Part shown: positions 40,656-49,006 of the stretch, piece by piece
How positions within the stretch are numbered: position 1 is the stretch's first letter
How the letters are laid out: the number at the start of each line of letters is the position of its first letter
DNA from: Sphingomonas sp. KR3-1
GTDB lineage: Bacteria; Pseudomonadota; Alphaproteobacteria; Sphingomonadales; Sphingomonadaceae
Assembly: GCF_040049295.1 (NCBI RefSeq)
Contig: NZ_JBDZDQ010000001.1
Span: 2,418,001-2,482,000 of the forward strand
Length of the DNA stretch: 64,000 nucleotides
Direction of reading: 5' to 3'
The notes under the pieces: model-generated
What the model was told of the DNA's origin: nothing
The model's database searches: none
The model's input: only the letters and a program-made list of their open reading frames with translations
Translations under genes and position numbers: made by a program

Positions 40656-40835
40656 ATGGAATCCAACGAACGCTATTATCGGCGTCGCGCCGCACAGGAA
40701 CTGGCAGCCGCAAAGCGCGCCATGACCGAAGCCGCGGTCGTGCGCCGTCGCCAGCTCGCCGAGACCTATCTCAAGCGCCTCGCCGAGCTGACCGGCGCGG
40801 ACGAGATGCGCGTGCTCGAGCAGGAATACGCCTGA
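40656..40835 (+). CDS. Small conserved-looking helical protein, 59 residues
   Basis: MESNERYYRRRAAQELAAAK then AVVRRRQLAETYLKRLAEL: a soluble, Arg/Ala/Glu-rich helical hairpin of a kind I recall as small hypothetical proteins in sphingomonads. GGGGGG lies 9 bases upstream of the ATG. It lies antisense to and between yraN and rsmI, which are normally adjacent. Function unknown. Confidence 0.6.
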   Translation: MESNERYYRRRAAQELAAAKRAMTEAAVVRRRQLAETYLKRLAELTGADEMRVLEQEYA

Positions 40836-40860
40836 TCCTTTCCTGGCGACGCAGGTAGCT

Positions 40861-40939
40861 GTTCCCCGGCGAAAGCCGGGGCCCGGGGTTTCTTTCCGCG
40901 TCGCTTGTGCCCCTGGACCCCGGCGTTCGCCGGGGAACG
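40861..40939. repeat. Palindromic intergenic repeat, same family as 39074
   Basis: The left arm (40861-40884) is identical to the left arm at 39074. The right arm (40916-40939, CCCCGGCGTTCGCCGGGGAAC) is an imperfect inverse. It follows the small helical protein gene. Confidence 0.88.
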
Positions 40940-41175
40940 GGAGCGCCATCCTGCTTGCAATGTAGGATTTCACCTGCTGCCGTCGGCAGGTCATGCGCCA
41001 CACCCAGCTCTGTAGGAAAAATCGAGCCCTGCTTCCGCAGGCGGGTCGCGCGGTGCGGCGCGCCTCCGGGAACGCAGGGGAAATCGGCATGCGCGGCACC
41101 CGGCCTCGCGCGCACGCGCGTGAATGTCGCGGCCTTTGTGACTTTCCGCGCCGCGACTCGGGCGCCGCTGTTGGA
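40940..41175. other. Intergenic stretch without recognised gene
   Basis: 236 bases between the repeat and the rsmI stop; together with the repeat it makes a 340-base gap. A short imperfect hairpin (CCTGCTGCCGTCGGCAGG, about 40973-40990) is visible. No coding frame with a sensible start and composition is seen. A small RNA cannot be excluded. Confidence 0.5.
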
Positions 41176-42009
41176 TCAGCCCTTCATTTCCATCGCCCGC
41201 GCATAGAGCGCCTTGCGGTCGAGCCCGAGCTTCTTCGCCACTTCGCCCGCCGCCTTGCTCGCCGGCAGCCGGGTCAGCGCTTCGGCGAGCGCGGCATCGG
41301 CATCGTCGGCGCTGGCCGGCTCGGGCGCGCCCGGCGGCGCCACCACCACCACGATCTCGCCCTTGGGCGGCGCATCGGCGTAGCGCTCGGCGAGTTGGCT
41401 GAGCGATCCCGTCACGCATTCCTCGAACTTCTTGCTGATCTCGCGCGCCACCGCCGCCTCGCGGTCGCCCAGCCCCTCGGCCAGCGCGGCGAGGCAGGCG
41501 GCGAGCCGCGGCCCCGATTCGTAGAGCACCAGCGTGGCGCGCACGCCGGCGATCTCGGCGATCGATTCGGCGCGGGCATGGAGCTTGGAAGGCAGGAAGC
41601 CGAGGAACAGGAAGCGGTCGGTCGGCAATCCGGCCAGCGTCAGCGCAGCGATCGCCGCGCAGGGGCCGGGGATCGTCGTCACCGTATGGCCGGCGGCGCG
41701 GGCGTCGCGCACCAGCTTGAAGCCGGGGTCGGAGATCAGCGGCGTGCCCGCGTCGGAGACGAGCGCGATCACTTCGCTGCCCATCCGCGCGACCAATCCG
41801 GGGCGCACCGCATCGGCATTGTGATCGTGATAGGGCGTCATCCTGCCCTTGGCGCCGAGGTGGCGGAACAGGCCGGCTGTCACACGGCTGTCCTCAACCG
41901 CAACCACATCGGCGCCCAGGAGTATCTCACTGGCGCGCGGCGACAGGTCACCGAGATTGCCGATCGGGGTGGCGACGATATAGAGGCCGGGCGTAAGAAC
42001 GATGTCCAT
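41176..42009 (-). CDS. rsmI: 16S rRNA (cytidine1402-2'-O)-methyltransferase
   Basis: Methylates C1402 of 16S rRNA. 277 residues. Family signs: GLYIVATPIGNLGDLSPRA at the start, VAVEDSRVTAGLFRHLGAK, DAGTPLISDPGFKLVRDA, FLGFLPSK and ESGPRLAACLAAL. The start ATG at 42009 lies only 12 bases from the start of the divergent lppC-type gene and lacks a clear ribosome-binding site; a longer ATG at 42048 would overlap that gene. Confidence 0.92.
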   Translation of the reverse strand: MDIVLTPGLYIVATPIGNLGDLSPRASEILLGADVVAVEDSRVTAGLFRHLGAKGRMTPYHDHNADAVRPGLVARMGSEVIALVSDAGTPLISDPGFKLVRDARAAGHTVTTIPGPCAAIAALTLAGLPTDRFLFLGFLPSKLHARAESIAEIAGVRATLVLYESGPRLAACLAALAEGLGDREAAVAREISKKFEECVTGSLSQLAERYADAPPKGEIVVVVAPPGAPEPASADDADAALAEALTRLPASKAAGEVAKKLGLDRKALYARAMEMKG

Positions 42010-42021
42010 CGGGGAGAGTAA

Positions 42022-43218
42022 ATGGCAGACGCGACCGTGAATCCGCAACGGGGCATCCTGCGCTGGGCCGCTTTAGGCCTTGCCGCACTCCTCGCCGCCT
42101 GCGCCAGCGGGCCCCGGGTCATCCCCGAAACCCGGCCCGCGCCGACGGTGGAGGTGCCGCGCGAGCGGCCGGTGACGCGCCCGATCGCGCCGGGCCTGCC
42201 CCAGGATGTCGAGCGCCACCGCGTCGCGCTGCTCGTGCCGCTCACCGGGCCGAACGCCGGCGTCGGCAAGTCGCTCGCCAATGCGACGCAGCTCGCCGTG
42301 CTCGACACCAAGTCGGACGTGCTGCGGATCACCACCTATGACACTGCCGGCGGCGCCGCCAATGCCGCGCGCCAGGCGATCGCGGACGGCAACCGGCTGA
42401 TCCTCGGCCCGCTGCTGGCCGAGGAAGTGCGCGAAGTGGTGCCGATCGCCCGCGCCGCGCGCGTGCCGGTGCTCAGCTTCTCCAACGATACCAGCGTCGC
42501 CGGCAACGGCGCCTATCTGCTCGGCTATTCGCCGGCCCAGTCGATCGAGCGCGTGGTCGATTATGCCAAGGCGCAGGGCGTCACCGATTTCGCCGGGCTG
42601 ATGGTCTCGGGCGTCTATGGCGAGCGCGCCTCCACCGCGTTCCTGCGCGCGGTCGAGGATCATGGCGGCAAGGTGCTGGCGATGGAAACCTATGACGGCC
42701 GCCCGGGCTCGATGACCAGCGCGATCACCAAGCTGTCGCGCACGCCCTATCAGGCGATCCTGATCGCCGGCTCGGGGTCGAGCGGCGTCGCCGCGGCGCC
42801 GGTCATCCGCAAGTCCGCCGGCGGCAAGAGCGCGCGCATCCTCGGCACCGAGCTGTGGAACGCTGATTCGGCGATCGGCGCCAATGCGGTGCTGAACGGT
42901 GCCTGGTTCGCCAGCGTGCCCGACAATTACTACCGCACCTATGCCACAAAATACCGTGCCCGCTTCGGCGCGGCGCCGTACCGGCTGTCGACGCTCGGCT
43001 ATGATGCGGTGCTGCTCACCGTGCGCATCGCCCGCGACTGGCGCCCGGGGGACCTGTTCCCGGCAGCGCGGCTGACCGCGCCCGACGGGTTCGGCGGCCT
43101 CGACGGCGCCTTCCGCTTCGGCCGCGACGGCATCGCCGAGCGCGCGCTCGAGGTGCAGGAAGTCAAGGCGGGCACGACGGTGACGGTCTCGCCGGCGCCG
43201 ACCGGGTTCGGGAACTGA
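42022..43218 (+). CDS. LppC-type penicillin-binding protein activator lipoprotein
   Basis: 398 residues. The signal peptide ends in LLAACASG with lipidated Cys27. The rest has a periplasmic-binding-protein-like fold: VALLVPLTGPNAGVGKSLAN, LILGPLLAEEVREVVPIA, VPVLSFSNDTSVAGNGAYLL, GTELWNADSAIG. It resembles LpoA/YraM proteins that stimulate peptidoglycan synthases. The usual neighbours rsmI and yraN lie divergent to it. GGGGAGAG upstream of ATG 42022. Confidence 0.88.
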   Translation: MADATVNPQRGILRWAALGLAALLAACASGPRVIPETRPAPTVEVPRERPVTRPIAPGLPQDVERHRVALLVPLTGPNAGVGKSLANATQLAVLDTKSDVLRITTYDTAGGAANAARQAIADGNRLILGPLLAEEVREVVPIARAARVPVLSFSNDTSVAGNGAYLLGYSPAQSIERVVDYAKAQGVTDFAGLMVSGVYGERASTAFLRAVEDHGGKVLAMETYDGRPGSMTSAITKLSRTPYQAILIAGSGSSGVAAAPVIRKSAGGKSARILGTELWNADSAIGANAVLNGAWFASVPDNYYRTYATKYRARFGAAPYRLSTLGYDAVLLTVRIARDWRPGDLFPAARLTAPDGFGGLDGAFRFGRDGIAERALEVQEVKAGTTVTVSPAPTGFGN

Positions 43219-43222
43219 GATC

Positions 43223-43352
43223 ATTCCTCCCCCGGAGGGGAGGGGGACCAGCAAAGCTGGTGGAGGGGGCTTTCCACGAGCGATATCGCCTGTGGTAGTC
43301 CCTCTCCACCACCGGCTTCGCCGGCGGTCCCCCTCTCCCTCCGGAAGAGGAT
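43223..43352. repeat. Palindromic intergenic repeat, CTCCCCC family
   Basis: ATTCCTCCCCCGGAGGGG at the left and the CTCCGGAAGAGGA motif at the right form the ends; TTTGGTGGAG-like and CTCCACCACCGG stretches pair in the interior, with a central GCGATATCGC palindrome. It lies between the lppC-type gene and the convergent hemW gene. Confidence 0.82.
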
Positions 43353-43353
43353 T

Positions 43354-44484
43354 TTAGGTAACGACCAGTTCCCGCAGGATAGCTTCGAGTACGGGCATTC
43401 CCGTGTCGGTAACGACAAGACGAGACCCGGCCCGCTGCACCAGCCCCTGCGCCGCCATCGTCGCCAGCGTCTGCAGGTTCAGCGGCGCGTCGGGGATGCG
43501 GGCCAGGTCGACGCCCTCGGCCAGGCGCAGCCCCATCAGCAGCGCCTCGACGCCACGGTCCTGCGGGGCAAGGCCGTCCTCGCGCTCGATGCCGTGGCCG
43601 TTGCGCTCGATCGCGGCCAGCCAGTTCTCGGGCTTCTTGCGGCGCAGCGTGGCGACGCCGCCGCGCCGGCCGTGCGCGCCGGGCCCGACGCCGGCATAGT
43701 CGCCATAGCGCCAATAGGTCAGGTTGTGCCGGCTCTCGGCGCCCGGCCGGGCATGGTTGGAGATCTCATAGGCCGGCAGCCCGGCCGCGGCGGTGATCGC
43801 CCGCGTCGCCTCGAACAGGTCGGCGGCCTCGTCGGGATCGAAGGCGGCAAGCTCGCCCTTCTCGAACAGGGTGGCGAAGCGGGTGCCGGGCTCGATGGTC
43901 AGCTGGTAGAGCGACAGATGCTCGGTGCCGAAGGAGAGCGCGCGGCGCAGCTCGGCTTCCCAGGCCGCCAAGGTCTGCTCGGGCCGGGCATAGATCAGGT
44001 CGAAGCTCACCCGTTCGAACGCCCGCTGCGCCGTCGCCAGCGCCGCCAGCCCTTCGTCGACGCCGTGCGCCCGGCCGAGGAAGCGCAGCGCTTCGTCGTC
44101 GAGCGCCTGCAGCCCCAGCGAGACTCGGTTCACTCCGGCCGCGGCGATATCGGCGAAGCGCGCGGCCTCTACCGAGCTGGGATTGGCCTCGAGCGTGATC
44201 TCGATGCCGGGCTCGAAGCCCCAATGCCGCTCTGCCGCGGCGATCACCGCCGCCACCGTCTCGGGCGGCATCAGCGAGGGCGTGCCGCCGCCGAAGAAGA
44301 TCGAGCCGAGCTTGCGCCCCGGCAGCGCCGCGGCCTCATGGGCCAGGTCCGCCAGCATCGCCGAGCGCCACGCCGCCTGGTCGACGCTTTCGCGGACATG
44401 GCTGTTGAAGTCGCAATAGGGGCATTTCGACACGCAGAACGGCCAGTGCACATACAGTGCGAGCGGGGAGGTTTCGGTGGTCAT
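43354..44484 (-). CDS. hemW: HemW, radical SAM heme chaperone-like protein
   Basis: Radical-SAM-related protein involved in heme trafficking; it resembles coproporphyrinogen III oxidase HemN but is the shorter HemW type. 376 residues. The iron-sulfur motif is Cys17, Cys21, Cys24 (FCVSKCPYC). FFGGGTPSLMP and SLGLQALDDEALRFLGR are family signs. A hairpin separates it from the upstream cassette. Confidence 0.93.
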   Translation of the reverse strand: MTTETSPLALYVHWPFCVSKCPYCDFNSHVRESVDQAAWRSAMLADLAHEAAALPGRKLGSIFFGGGTPSLMPPETVAAVIAAAERHWGFEPGIEITLEANPSSVEAARFADIAAAGVNRVSLGLQALDDEALRFLGRAHGVDEGLAALATAQRAFERVSFDLIYARPEQTLAAWEAELRRALSFGTEHLSLYQLTIEPGTRFATLFEKGELAAFDPDEAADLFEATRAITAAAGLPAYEISNHARPGAESRHNLTYWRYGDYAGVGPGAHGRRGGVATLRRKKPENWLAAIERNGHGIEREDGLAPQDRGVEALLMGLRLAEGVDLARIPDAPLNLQTLATMAAQGLVQRAGSRLVVTDTGMPVLEAILRELVVT

Positions 44485-44522
44485 GCGCTTCGAAAGGGGA
44501 GGGGCGGCGAAATCGCGCCCGT

Positions 44523-44551
44523 CTGCGGCCCGCCTCTAGGCCGGGCCGCAG
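44523..44551 (-). terminator. Strong GC hairpin between cassette and hemW
   Basis: CTGCGGCCCG (44523-44532) pairs exactly with 44542-44551. No T-run on the minus strand. It may end transcription of the upstream cassette and argue that hemW is a separate unit. Confidence 0.5.
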
Positions 44552-44577
44552 GATTTTACCAGCGCCGCCTCGGGTCG

Positions 44578-45963
44578 CTAGCGCCGGATCGAGAGCAGGT
44601 CATAGGTCATGCTGCCCAGCACCCCGTGCTTGGGATAGGTGGCGATGCACACGCGGTTGCTCTGGTTGCCGCCGAGCACGCGGATCGCATTGTCGCCGAC
44701 CATCTCGACGAAGAAGGCGACATGGCCGCCCTCGTCCCCGCCGGTGCGCCGGCGCCAGACGACGATGTCGCCCGGCCGGGGATCGCTGGTCACGTCATGC
44801 CCCCAGCCGCTGTCGTGCCAGCTGCGCGCCCATTTGCTGTCGGTGCCGCGCATGCCCGCCTGCTCGACGCAGTAGTTGACGAAGGACGAGCACCAGGCGG
44901 TCTCGTCGGGTGCGGCACCGTCGCTGGTCGTGCTGTGGTAGAGCACGATCCGCGGATTGTTCTGCGGCCCGGCAACCTCGCGGACGTCGCGGGCCAGCTC
45001 GGCCTGGGCGATCGCATAGGGCGTCACCGGCTGCGGCTGCGCCGGGGTTGGCGCCGGGGCCGGCAGCGGCAGCCCGCCCGATACGGGCTTCAGGAATTCG
45101 CGCGCCATGAAGCCGTCGGCGATCCCGTCGCCATTGACGTCGACCTGGAGCCAGCCGCCCTCCACCCCAAGTCCATGAACGAGCGTGCCGAGCGGCAGCG
45201 CGCGCTGCGCCGTGAAATTCTCGCCGGCGCCGTCGCGCAGGTTGAGGCCGCGCCGGGCGATGATCTCGAACACGGCCACGGGCGCGCTCGCCACCCGGGC
45301 CGGGGGCGCTTCCTCGGCGACGGGCGCGCCGCCGAACTCGCCGAAATCGGCGAAGCTCGGGTTGAACAAATTGCCGTCATAGTCGAACCGGCCGAAGGTC
45401 GATTGCTGCTCCTGGAACTTCTGGAACAGCGTCCATTGCTGCGAGGCGAGGAATGCCTTGGAGCCGGTCCAGCCCATCGACGCCGGCAGCCAGAACAGCT
45501 CGGCCAGCCCCTTGGCCTTCAGCCGCGCGCAGACCGCGCCCGAGCCATAGACGCCGATCCGGTAGCGCCCGCCGATCGTGGCGCGCACTTCGCCGAAATA
45601 GCGCTCGATCTGGTCGAGCTCGGCGGTCTTGGCGAAGTCGTTGTCGACGCCGAAATAGATGCCCGATCCCTCCGGCTGGTCGATCGAGGCGGCGAGCGCC
45701 AGCGCGCGGGTGGCGTCGCGGGTGCCCTTGGTGGCGGCGAAATCGTCGATGAAGCCGCCCGCGCCGCCGCGCTGCTGGAACACCACCGCGAGCTTGAGGC
45801 CGGCGGCGATCAGCTTGCCATGTTCCTTCGGCGTCAGGCATTTTGACGGGAAGGTCGTCGAGTTCTTGTTGTTGTAATAGCGCATCACGGTGCGCACGCC
45901 CTCCTGGAAGAGCCGCTCCGCAAAGTCGCCGACGTCGTACGGCGTATCGATGATTTCGTTCAT
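44578..45963 (-). CDS. DUF1906 - SH3 - CHAP-like (TIGR02594) predicted peptidoglycan hydrolase
   Basis: 461 residues. N-terminal DUF1906 (about 1-210), a TIM-barrel glycosidase-like domain (RTVMRYYNNKNSTTFPSK, IYFGVDNDFAKTAELDQIE). SH3-like domain (about 232-292, RRGLNLRDGAGENFTAQRAL). C-terminal Cys/His amidase domain (about 315-455) with Cys358 (ETAWCSSFVNYC) and His414 (GGHVAFFVE). The combination is that of a wall-lytic enzyme. It has no signal peptide, so export would need cell lysis, another route, or delivery. It is last in a cluster with a caspase-like protease and a pYEATS-like protein. Start ATG 45963 with GGAGGAG upstream. Confidence 0.82.
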   Translation of the reverse strand: MNEIIDTPYDVGDFAERLFQEGVRTVMRYYNNKNSTTFPSKCLTPKEHGKLIAAGLKLAVVFQQRGGAGGFIDDFAATKGTRDATRALALAASIDQPEGSGIYFGVDNDFAKTAELDQIERYFGEVRATIGGRYRIGVYGSGAVCARLKAKGLAELFWLPASMGWTGSKAFLASQQWTLFQKFQEQQSTFGRFDYDGNLFNPSFADFGEFGGAPVAEEAPPARVASAPVAVFEIIARRGLNLRDGAGENFTAQRALPLGTLVHGLGVEGGWLQVDVNGDGIADGFMAREFLKPVSGGLPLPAPAPTPAQPQPVTPYAIAQAELARDVREVAGPQNNPRIVLYHSTTSDGAAPDETAWCSSFVNYCVEQAGMRGTDSKWARSWHDSGWGHDVTSDPRPGDIVVWRRRTGGDEGGHVAFFVEMVGDNAIRVLGGNQSNRVCIATYPKHGVLGSMTYDLLSIRR

Positions 45964-46066
45964 GGGATGCTCCTCCGGCGATGGTCGTCAAATCGAGCGT
46001 TCCAGCCGATAGTCCGGGGGCCGGCCCGCAAATCCAATCGGTGTTTTCCCTGTGCGGTCGATCTCT

Positions 46067-47827
46067 TCAGAGCTCGCGGATGATCCTTGGGGCGTCGGGA
46101 AGCAGCGCCAGGTCGCATTCGAGCTGCAGGTCATGCTCGGGCAGCACCGCGCCCACGGTGAAGCCGCCCCAGACCGTCAGCGAGATCGCGGCGCGCCGGC
46201 CGGCGAATACCGCGGAGATGATCTGGCGGTCGAAAGTGGGGTGGAGGTGGAAATCAACCCGGTCCGAATAGCTGGGCGGCACGCTGTCGTCGGCCACCAC
46301 CGCCAGCGTCACGCGGACCCAATTGGGGCTGCGCGTCTCCTCGAACCGCGCCTCGAGGCTGTAGCCGCCGCGGCTGGCCTGCCCGCCGAACTGTCCCTTG
46401 TTCGGGTCGCTGGTCGCCACGGCCTGCAACATGAGGGAGGGCTCTGCCGATTTGCCGACCGGCCGCGGCTCCGGGCCGATGCTCAGCCGCCCGAGCGAAA
46501 GCTGGCCTTCGAAGGCGATCAGGTTGTGGCGGCGCTCGAGCCGCCCGCCGGTTTTCGCATAGGGTTCGATGACCTTGTGCTTGGCGAGGTCGCGGTCGCG
46601 GCTGGCCCAGGAGAAGGTCGCGCCGAAGCCGCGCTGCAGCGGAATGTCGCGCCGCCAGCGCGCGAGCAGCGTGGTCGCTTCCTTGGTGAGATGCTCGCCA
46701 AGCGCCGCATAGGCGGCGAGGCCCTGGAGCAGTTCGCCGGCGAGCTGATTGGTGTAGCTGTAATAGGGCGCGCCGAGTGCCAGCGCCTGGCTCAGCGCCT
46801 CCAGCGCATCGCGCGCCGCCGCGGCGCGTTCGGCGTCGTTTGCGCCTGCGCGGGTCATGATTGCCCGCGCCCGGATCACATTCGCATCATAGGTCCAGCT
46901 GAACCGGTCATAGACCGCCGTCGCGACGTCGCCGATCGATCCGAAATTGTCGGGGAAGCGGATCGCCAGCAGCGCGATGAGGATCGCGGCCCAGGGATCC
47001 GCGCTGTCGGCGACCACATAGCGATCGAGGCCGCCCTGGGCACGGATCTGGTCGGCCACCGCCTGCGCGATCTCGGGGGTGCCGGCATCCAGCGCGCGGT
47101 AGAGGCCGCGCAGCTCGGGATCGGTCGGGGTGATCTGGAGCGCCACGTCGCTGGTCGTCAGCGCCGAGACGGTGACCGCGATCGTGGTGCCGCCGCGATA
47201 GAGCGGCAGGAACAGCCGCTCGAGCCGCACCTTCTCCAGCGCGAGCGACAGGCGGGTGCGGCACGGCAGGTCGCGCGCCGGTGCGTTGTCGTCGGTCACG
47301 CTCAGATTGACCGTCGTCCCGGAGATTTCCATCGCCACCTGGCCCGCAAAGGGGCGCCAGGATTCGCTGCCGGGCGTCCGCTCGCGCGCCAGGCCGACGG
47401 TGAGCCGCTTGCGCAGCGCCGCCGCGGGTGCGGCGGGGTTGAGCGGCTCGATCGAGATGCGCTCGGCATTGGCCTCGGCCCAGGGCTGGTGGCCCTTCAG
47501 GCTGTCCTGCGTCAGTGCCTCTACCGCGGCGCCGACATCGACGACGCCGGAAAAGGCGACTTCGCTGCCGCCCGCGGCGAGCGTCGAGAAATTGGGCGAC
47601 GAGACCGTGTTCGCCACGCCCGGCTGCACTTCGAAGACGAAGGTGCGCGGGCGCGGGCCGGCGGGGGCGATCTGCACCGTGTAGATGCCGGGCTTGGCAT
47701 TTGCCTGCTCGAAGACTCGGTCCTGCGCGGTTGCCACCCACTGGGTGACGACTTCGCCGTCATGCTCGATCCGGACGGTGCCGACCGAAAGGTCCTCGGG
47801 CGCGCGGAAGGTGAGGCTGGTGCTCAT
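46067..47827 (-). CDS. Protein with C-terminal prokaryotic-YEATS-like domain
   Basis: 586 residues. N-terminal beta-sandwich-like part (1-80: VGTVRIEHDGEVVTQWV, PGIYTVQIAPAG). A long helical middle (about 260-420) includes a helical-repeat-like region. C-terminus (about 495-580) matches the pYEATS domain: VRVTLAVVADDS, SDRVDFHLHPTF, VWGGFTVGAVLPEHD, ending in APRIIREL. pYEATS domains are reported in predicted conflict systems, often with caspase- or TIR-like partners (knowledge from memory). Its ATG overlaps the stop of the caspase-like gene as ATGA. No export signal. Confidence 0.72.
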   Translation of the reverse strand: MSTSLTFRAPEDLSVGTVRIEHDGEVVTQWVATAQDRVFEQANAKPGIYTVQIAPAGPRPRTFVFEVQPGVANTVSSPNFSTLAAGGSEVAFSGVVDVGAAVEALTQDSLKGHQPWAEANAERISIEPLNPAAPAAALRKRLTVGLARERTPGSESWRPFAGQVAMEISGTTVNLSVTDDNAPARDLPCRTRLSLALEKVRLERLFLPLYRGGTTIAVTVSALTTSDVALQITPTDPELRGLYRALDAGTPEIAQAVADQIRAQGGLDRYVVADSADPWAAILIALLAIRFPDNFGSIGDVATAVYDRFSWTYDANVIRARAIMTRAGANDAERAAAARDALEALSQALALGAPYYSYTNQLAGELLQGLAAYAALGEHLTKEATTLLARWRRDIPLQRGFGATFSWASRDRDLAKHKVIEPYAKTGGRLERRHNLIAFEGQLSLGRLSIGPEPRPVGKSAEPSLMLQAVATSDPNKGQFGGQASRGGYSLEARFEETRSPNWVRVTLAVVADDSVPPSYSDRVDFHLHPTFDRQIISAVFAGRRAAISLTVWGGFTVGAVLPEHDLQLECDLALLPDAPRIIREL

Positions 47828-49002
47828 GCGACGGTTATCCGCTCGTCGAAACAGGGCATGTTGGGCACGAAGATCGCCTGATATTGGCCGACGCCGTCCT
47901 GGGCGACCGCATAGTGCGGCACCAGGCTGGCGGGCACCCAGGCGAGCCAGTCATTGCCGTCGCCCTTGTCGCGCTGGTCAACGCAGGGCGGAGTGAAGGT
48001 GGCATTGTTGAAGATGCGCAGGTCGTAATTCGCCATCGTCGTCTGCGGGGCGGTGCGCACCACGACCGGCAGCGTCGGATTGGGCGAATAGACGATCGGG
48101 AACACTTCGTTGGGCGAGATCGCATGCGCCGGCTCGAACGGCTCGCCGCGCCAATCTGGGCGCAGGCCGCGCTGGAGCAGCTTGATGTCGTCGAACAGCG
48201 CGCTCGGATAGACCACCCAGCGCTGGTCGCGCCACCGGGCGAGCGCGCCGTCCAGCCCCCGGGCGAGCATCTGGGTGAAGCGGCCGAGCTTGATCAGCCG
48301 GTTGTCGCTGAGCGAGCCTTCATAGGCGAGCATCGTGTCGGTCGCGGCGCACATCAGCGACACCTTCTCGCGGCCGGTGTCGTCGAACGGATCATAGGGC
48401 GCGTTGAACCGCGAGAGGTCCTGATTGTCGCTGAGCGTGAAGGTCGGGCGGAACTCGCGGCAGGTATCGGAGAAGAAGAAGGCCGCGCGGATATCGCCCA
48501 ATTGCTTGAACGAGGCGGCGGTGCTGCCGATATTGTGGTGCGCCCAGGGGTTCACCGCGCTGAGATTGAGGTCCTCGAGGAAGATCACCGGCTGGGTGGA
48601 GAGCCCGGCGCCGTGCCCGCAGGCGTAGAAGAGCGCGACATCGCCCGGCCGCGCCTTCAGCCGCGCCAGCCAGGCTGCTCCGGCCGCCTGCACGTTCACC
48701 GATGTCGCGCCGTCGACCACCTGGGGATTGCGCCAGACATAGCGCAATGGGGCGACCGGCTGGGCCGGATCGGACAGCAGCATCTCGATCGAGGCGAGCG
48801 GTGCGGCGAGCTTGTCCTGGTTGTCGATCAGCCAGTCGCACATGAACTTCGCGCTGTCCGCGGCGCTCGGCAGGTCCTTGGTCGTCCGCAGCTCGGCCTT
48901 GGCGCCCTGGCCCGGCTTGGCGTGCGGATAATTGCCCACGCCGATGATGAAGGCATGGGTCATCGGCCCCTGGATCGGCGGACGGGAGAAGATCTGCGTC
49001 AT
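47824..49002 (-). CDS. Caspase-like (peptidase C14-type) protease
   Basis: 392 residues. Catalytic dyad: His130 in YACGHGAG and Cys181 in FSDTCREF. N-terminal FIIGVGNYPHAK and DLPSAADSAKFMCDWL are characteristic of bacterial caspase-like proteins that act on or activate partners in cell-death circuits. The C-terminal 200 residues have no recognised fold. It is encoded 4 bases after the lipase gene (stop TGA, GGCG, then ATG 49002) and overlaps the pYEATS-like gene. Likely cytosolic. Confidence 0.8.
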   Translation of the reverse strand: MTQIFSRPPIQGPMTHAFIIGVGNYPHAKPGQGAKAELRTTKDLPSAADSAKFMCDWLIDNQDKLAAPLASIEMLLSDPAQPVAPLRYVWRNPQVVDGATSVNVQAAGAAWLARLKARPGDVALFYACGHGAGLSTQPVIFLEDLNLSAVNPWAHHNIGSTAASFKQLGDIRAAFFFSDTCREFRPTFTLSDNQDLSRFNAPYDPFDDTGREKVSLMCAATDTMLAYEGSLSDNRLIKLGRFTQMLARGLDGALARWRDQRWVVYPSALFDDIKLLQRGLRPDWRGEPFEPAHAISPNEVFPIVYSPNPTLPVVVRTAPQTTMANYDLRIFNNATFTPPCVDQRDKGDGNDWLAWVPASLVPHYAVAQDGVGQYQAIFVPNMPCFDERITVA

Positions 49003-49006
49003 CGCC

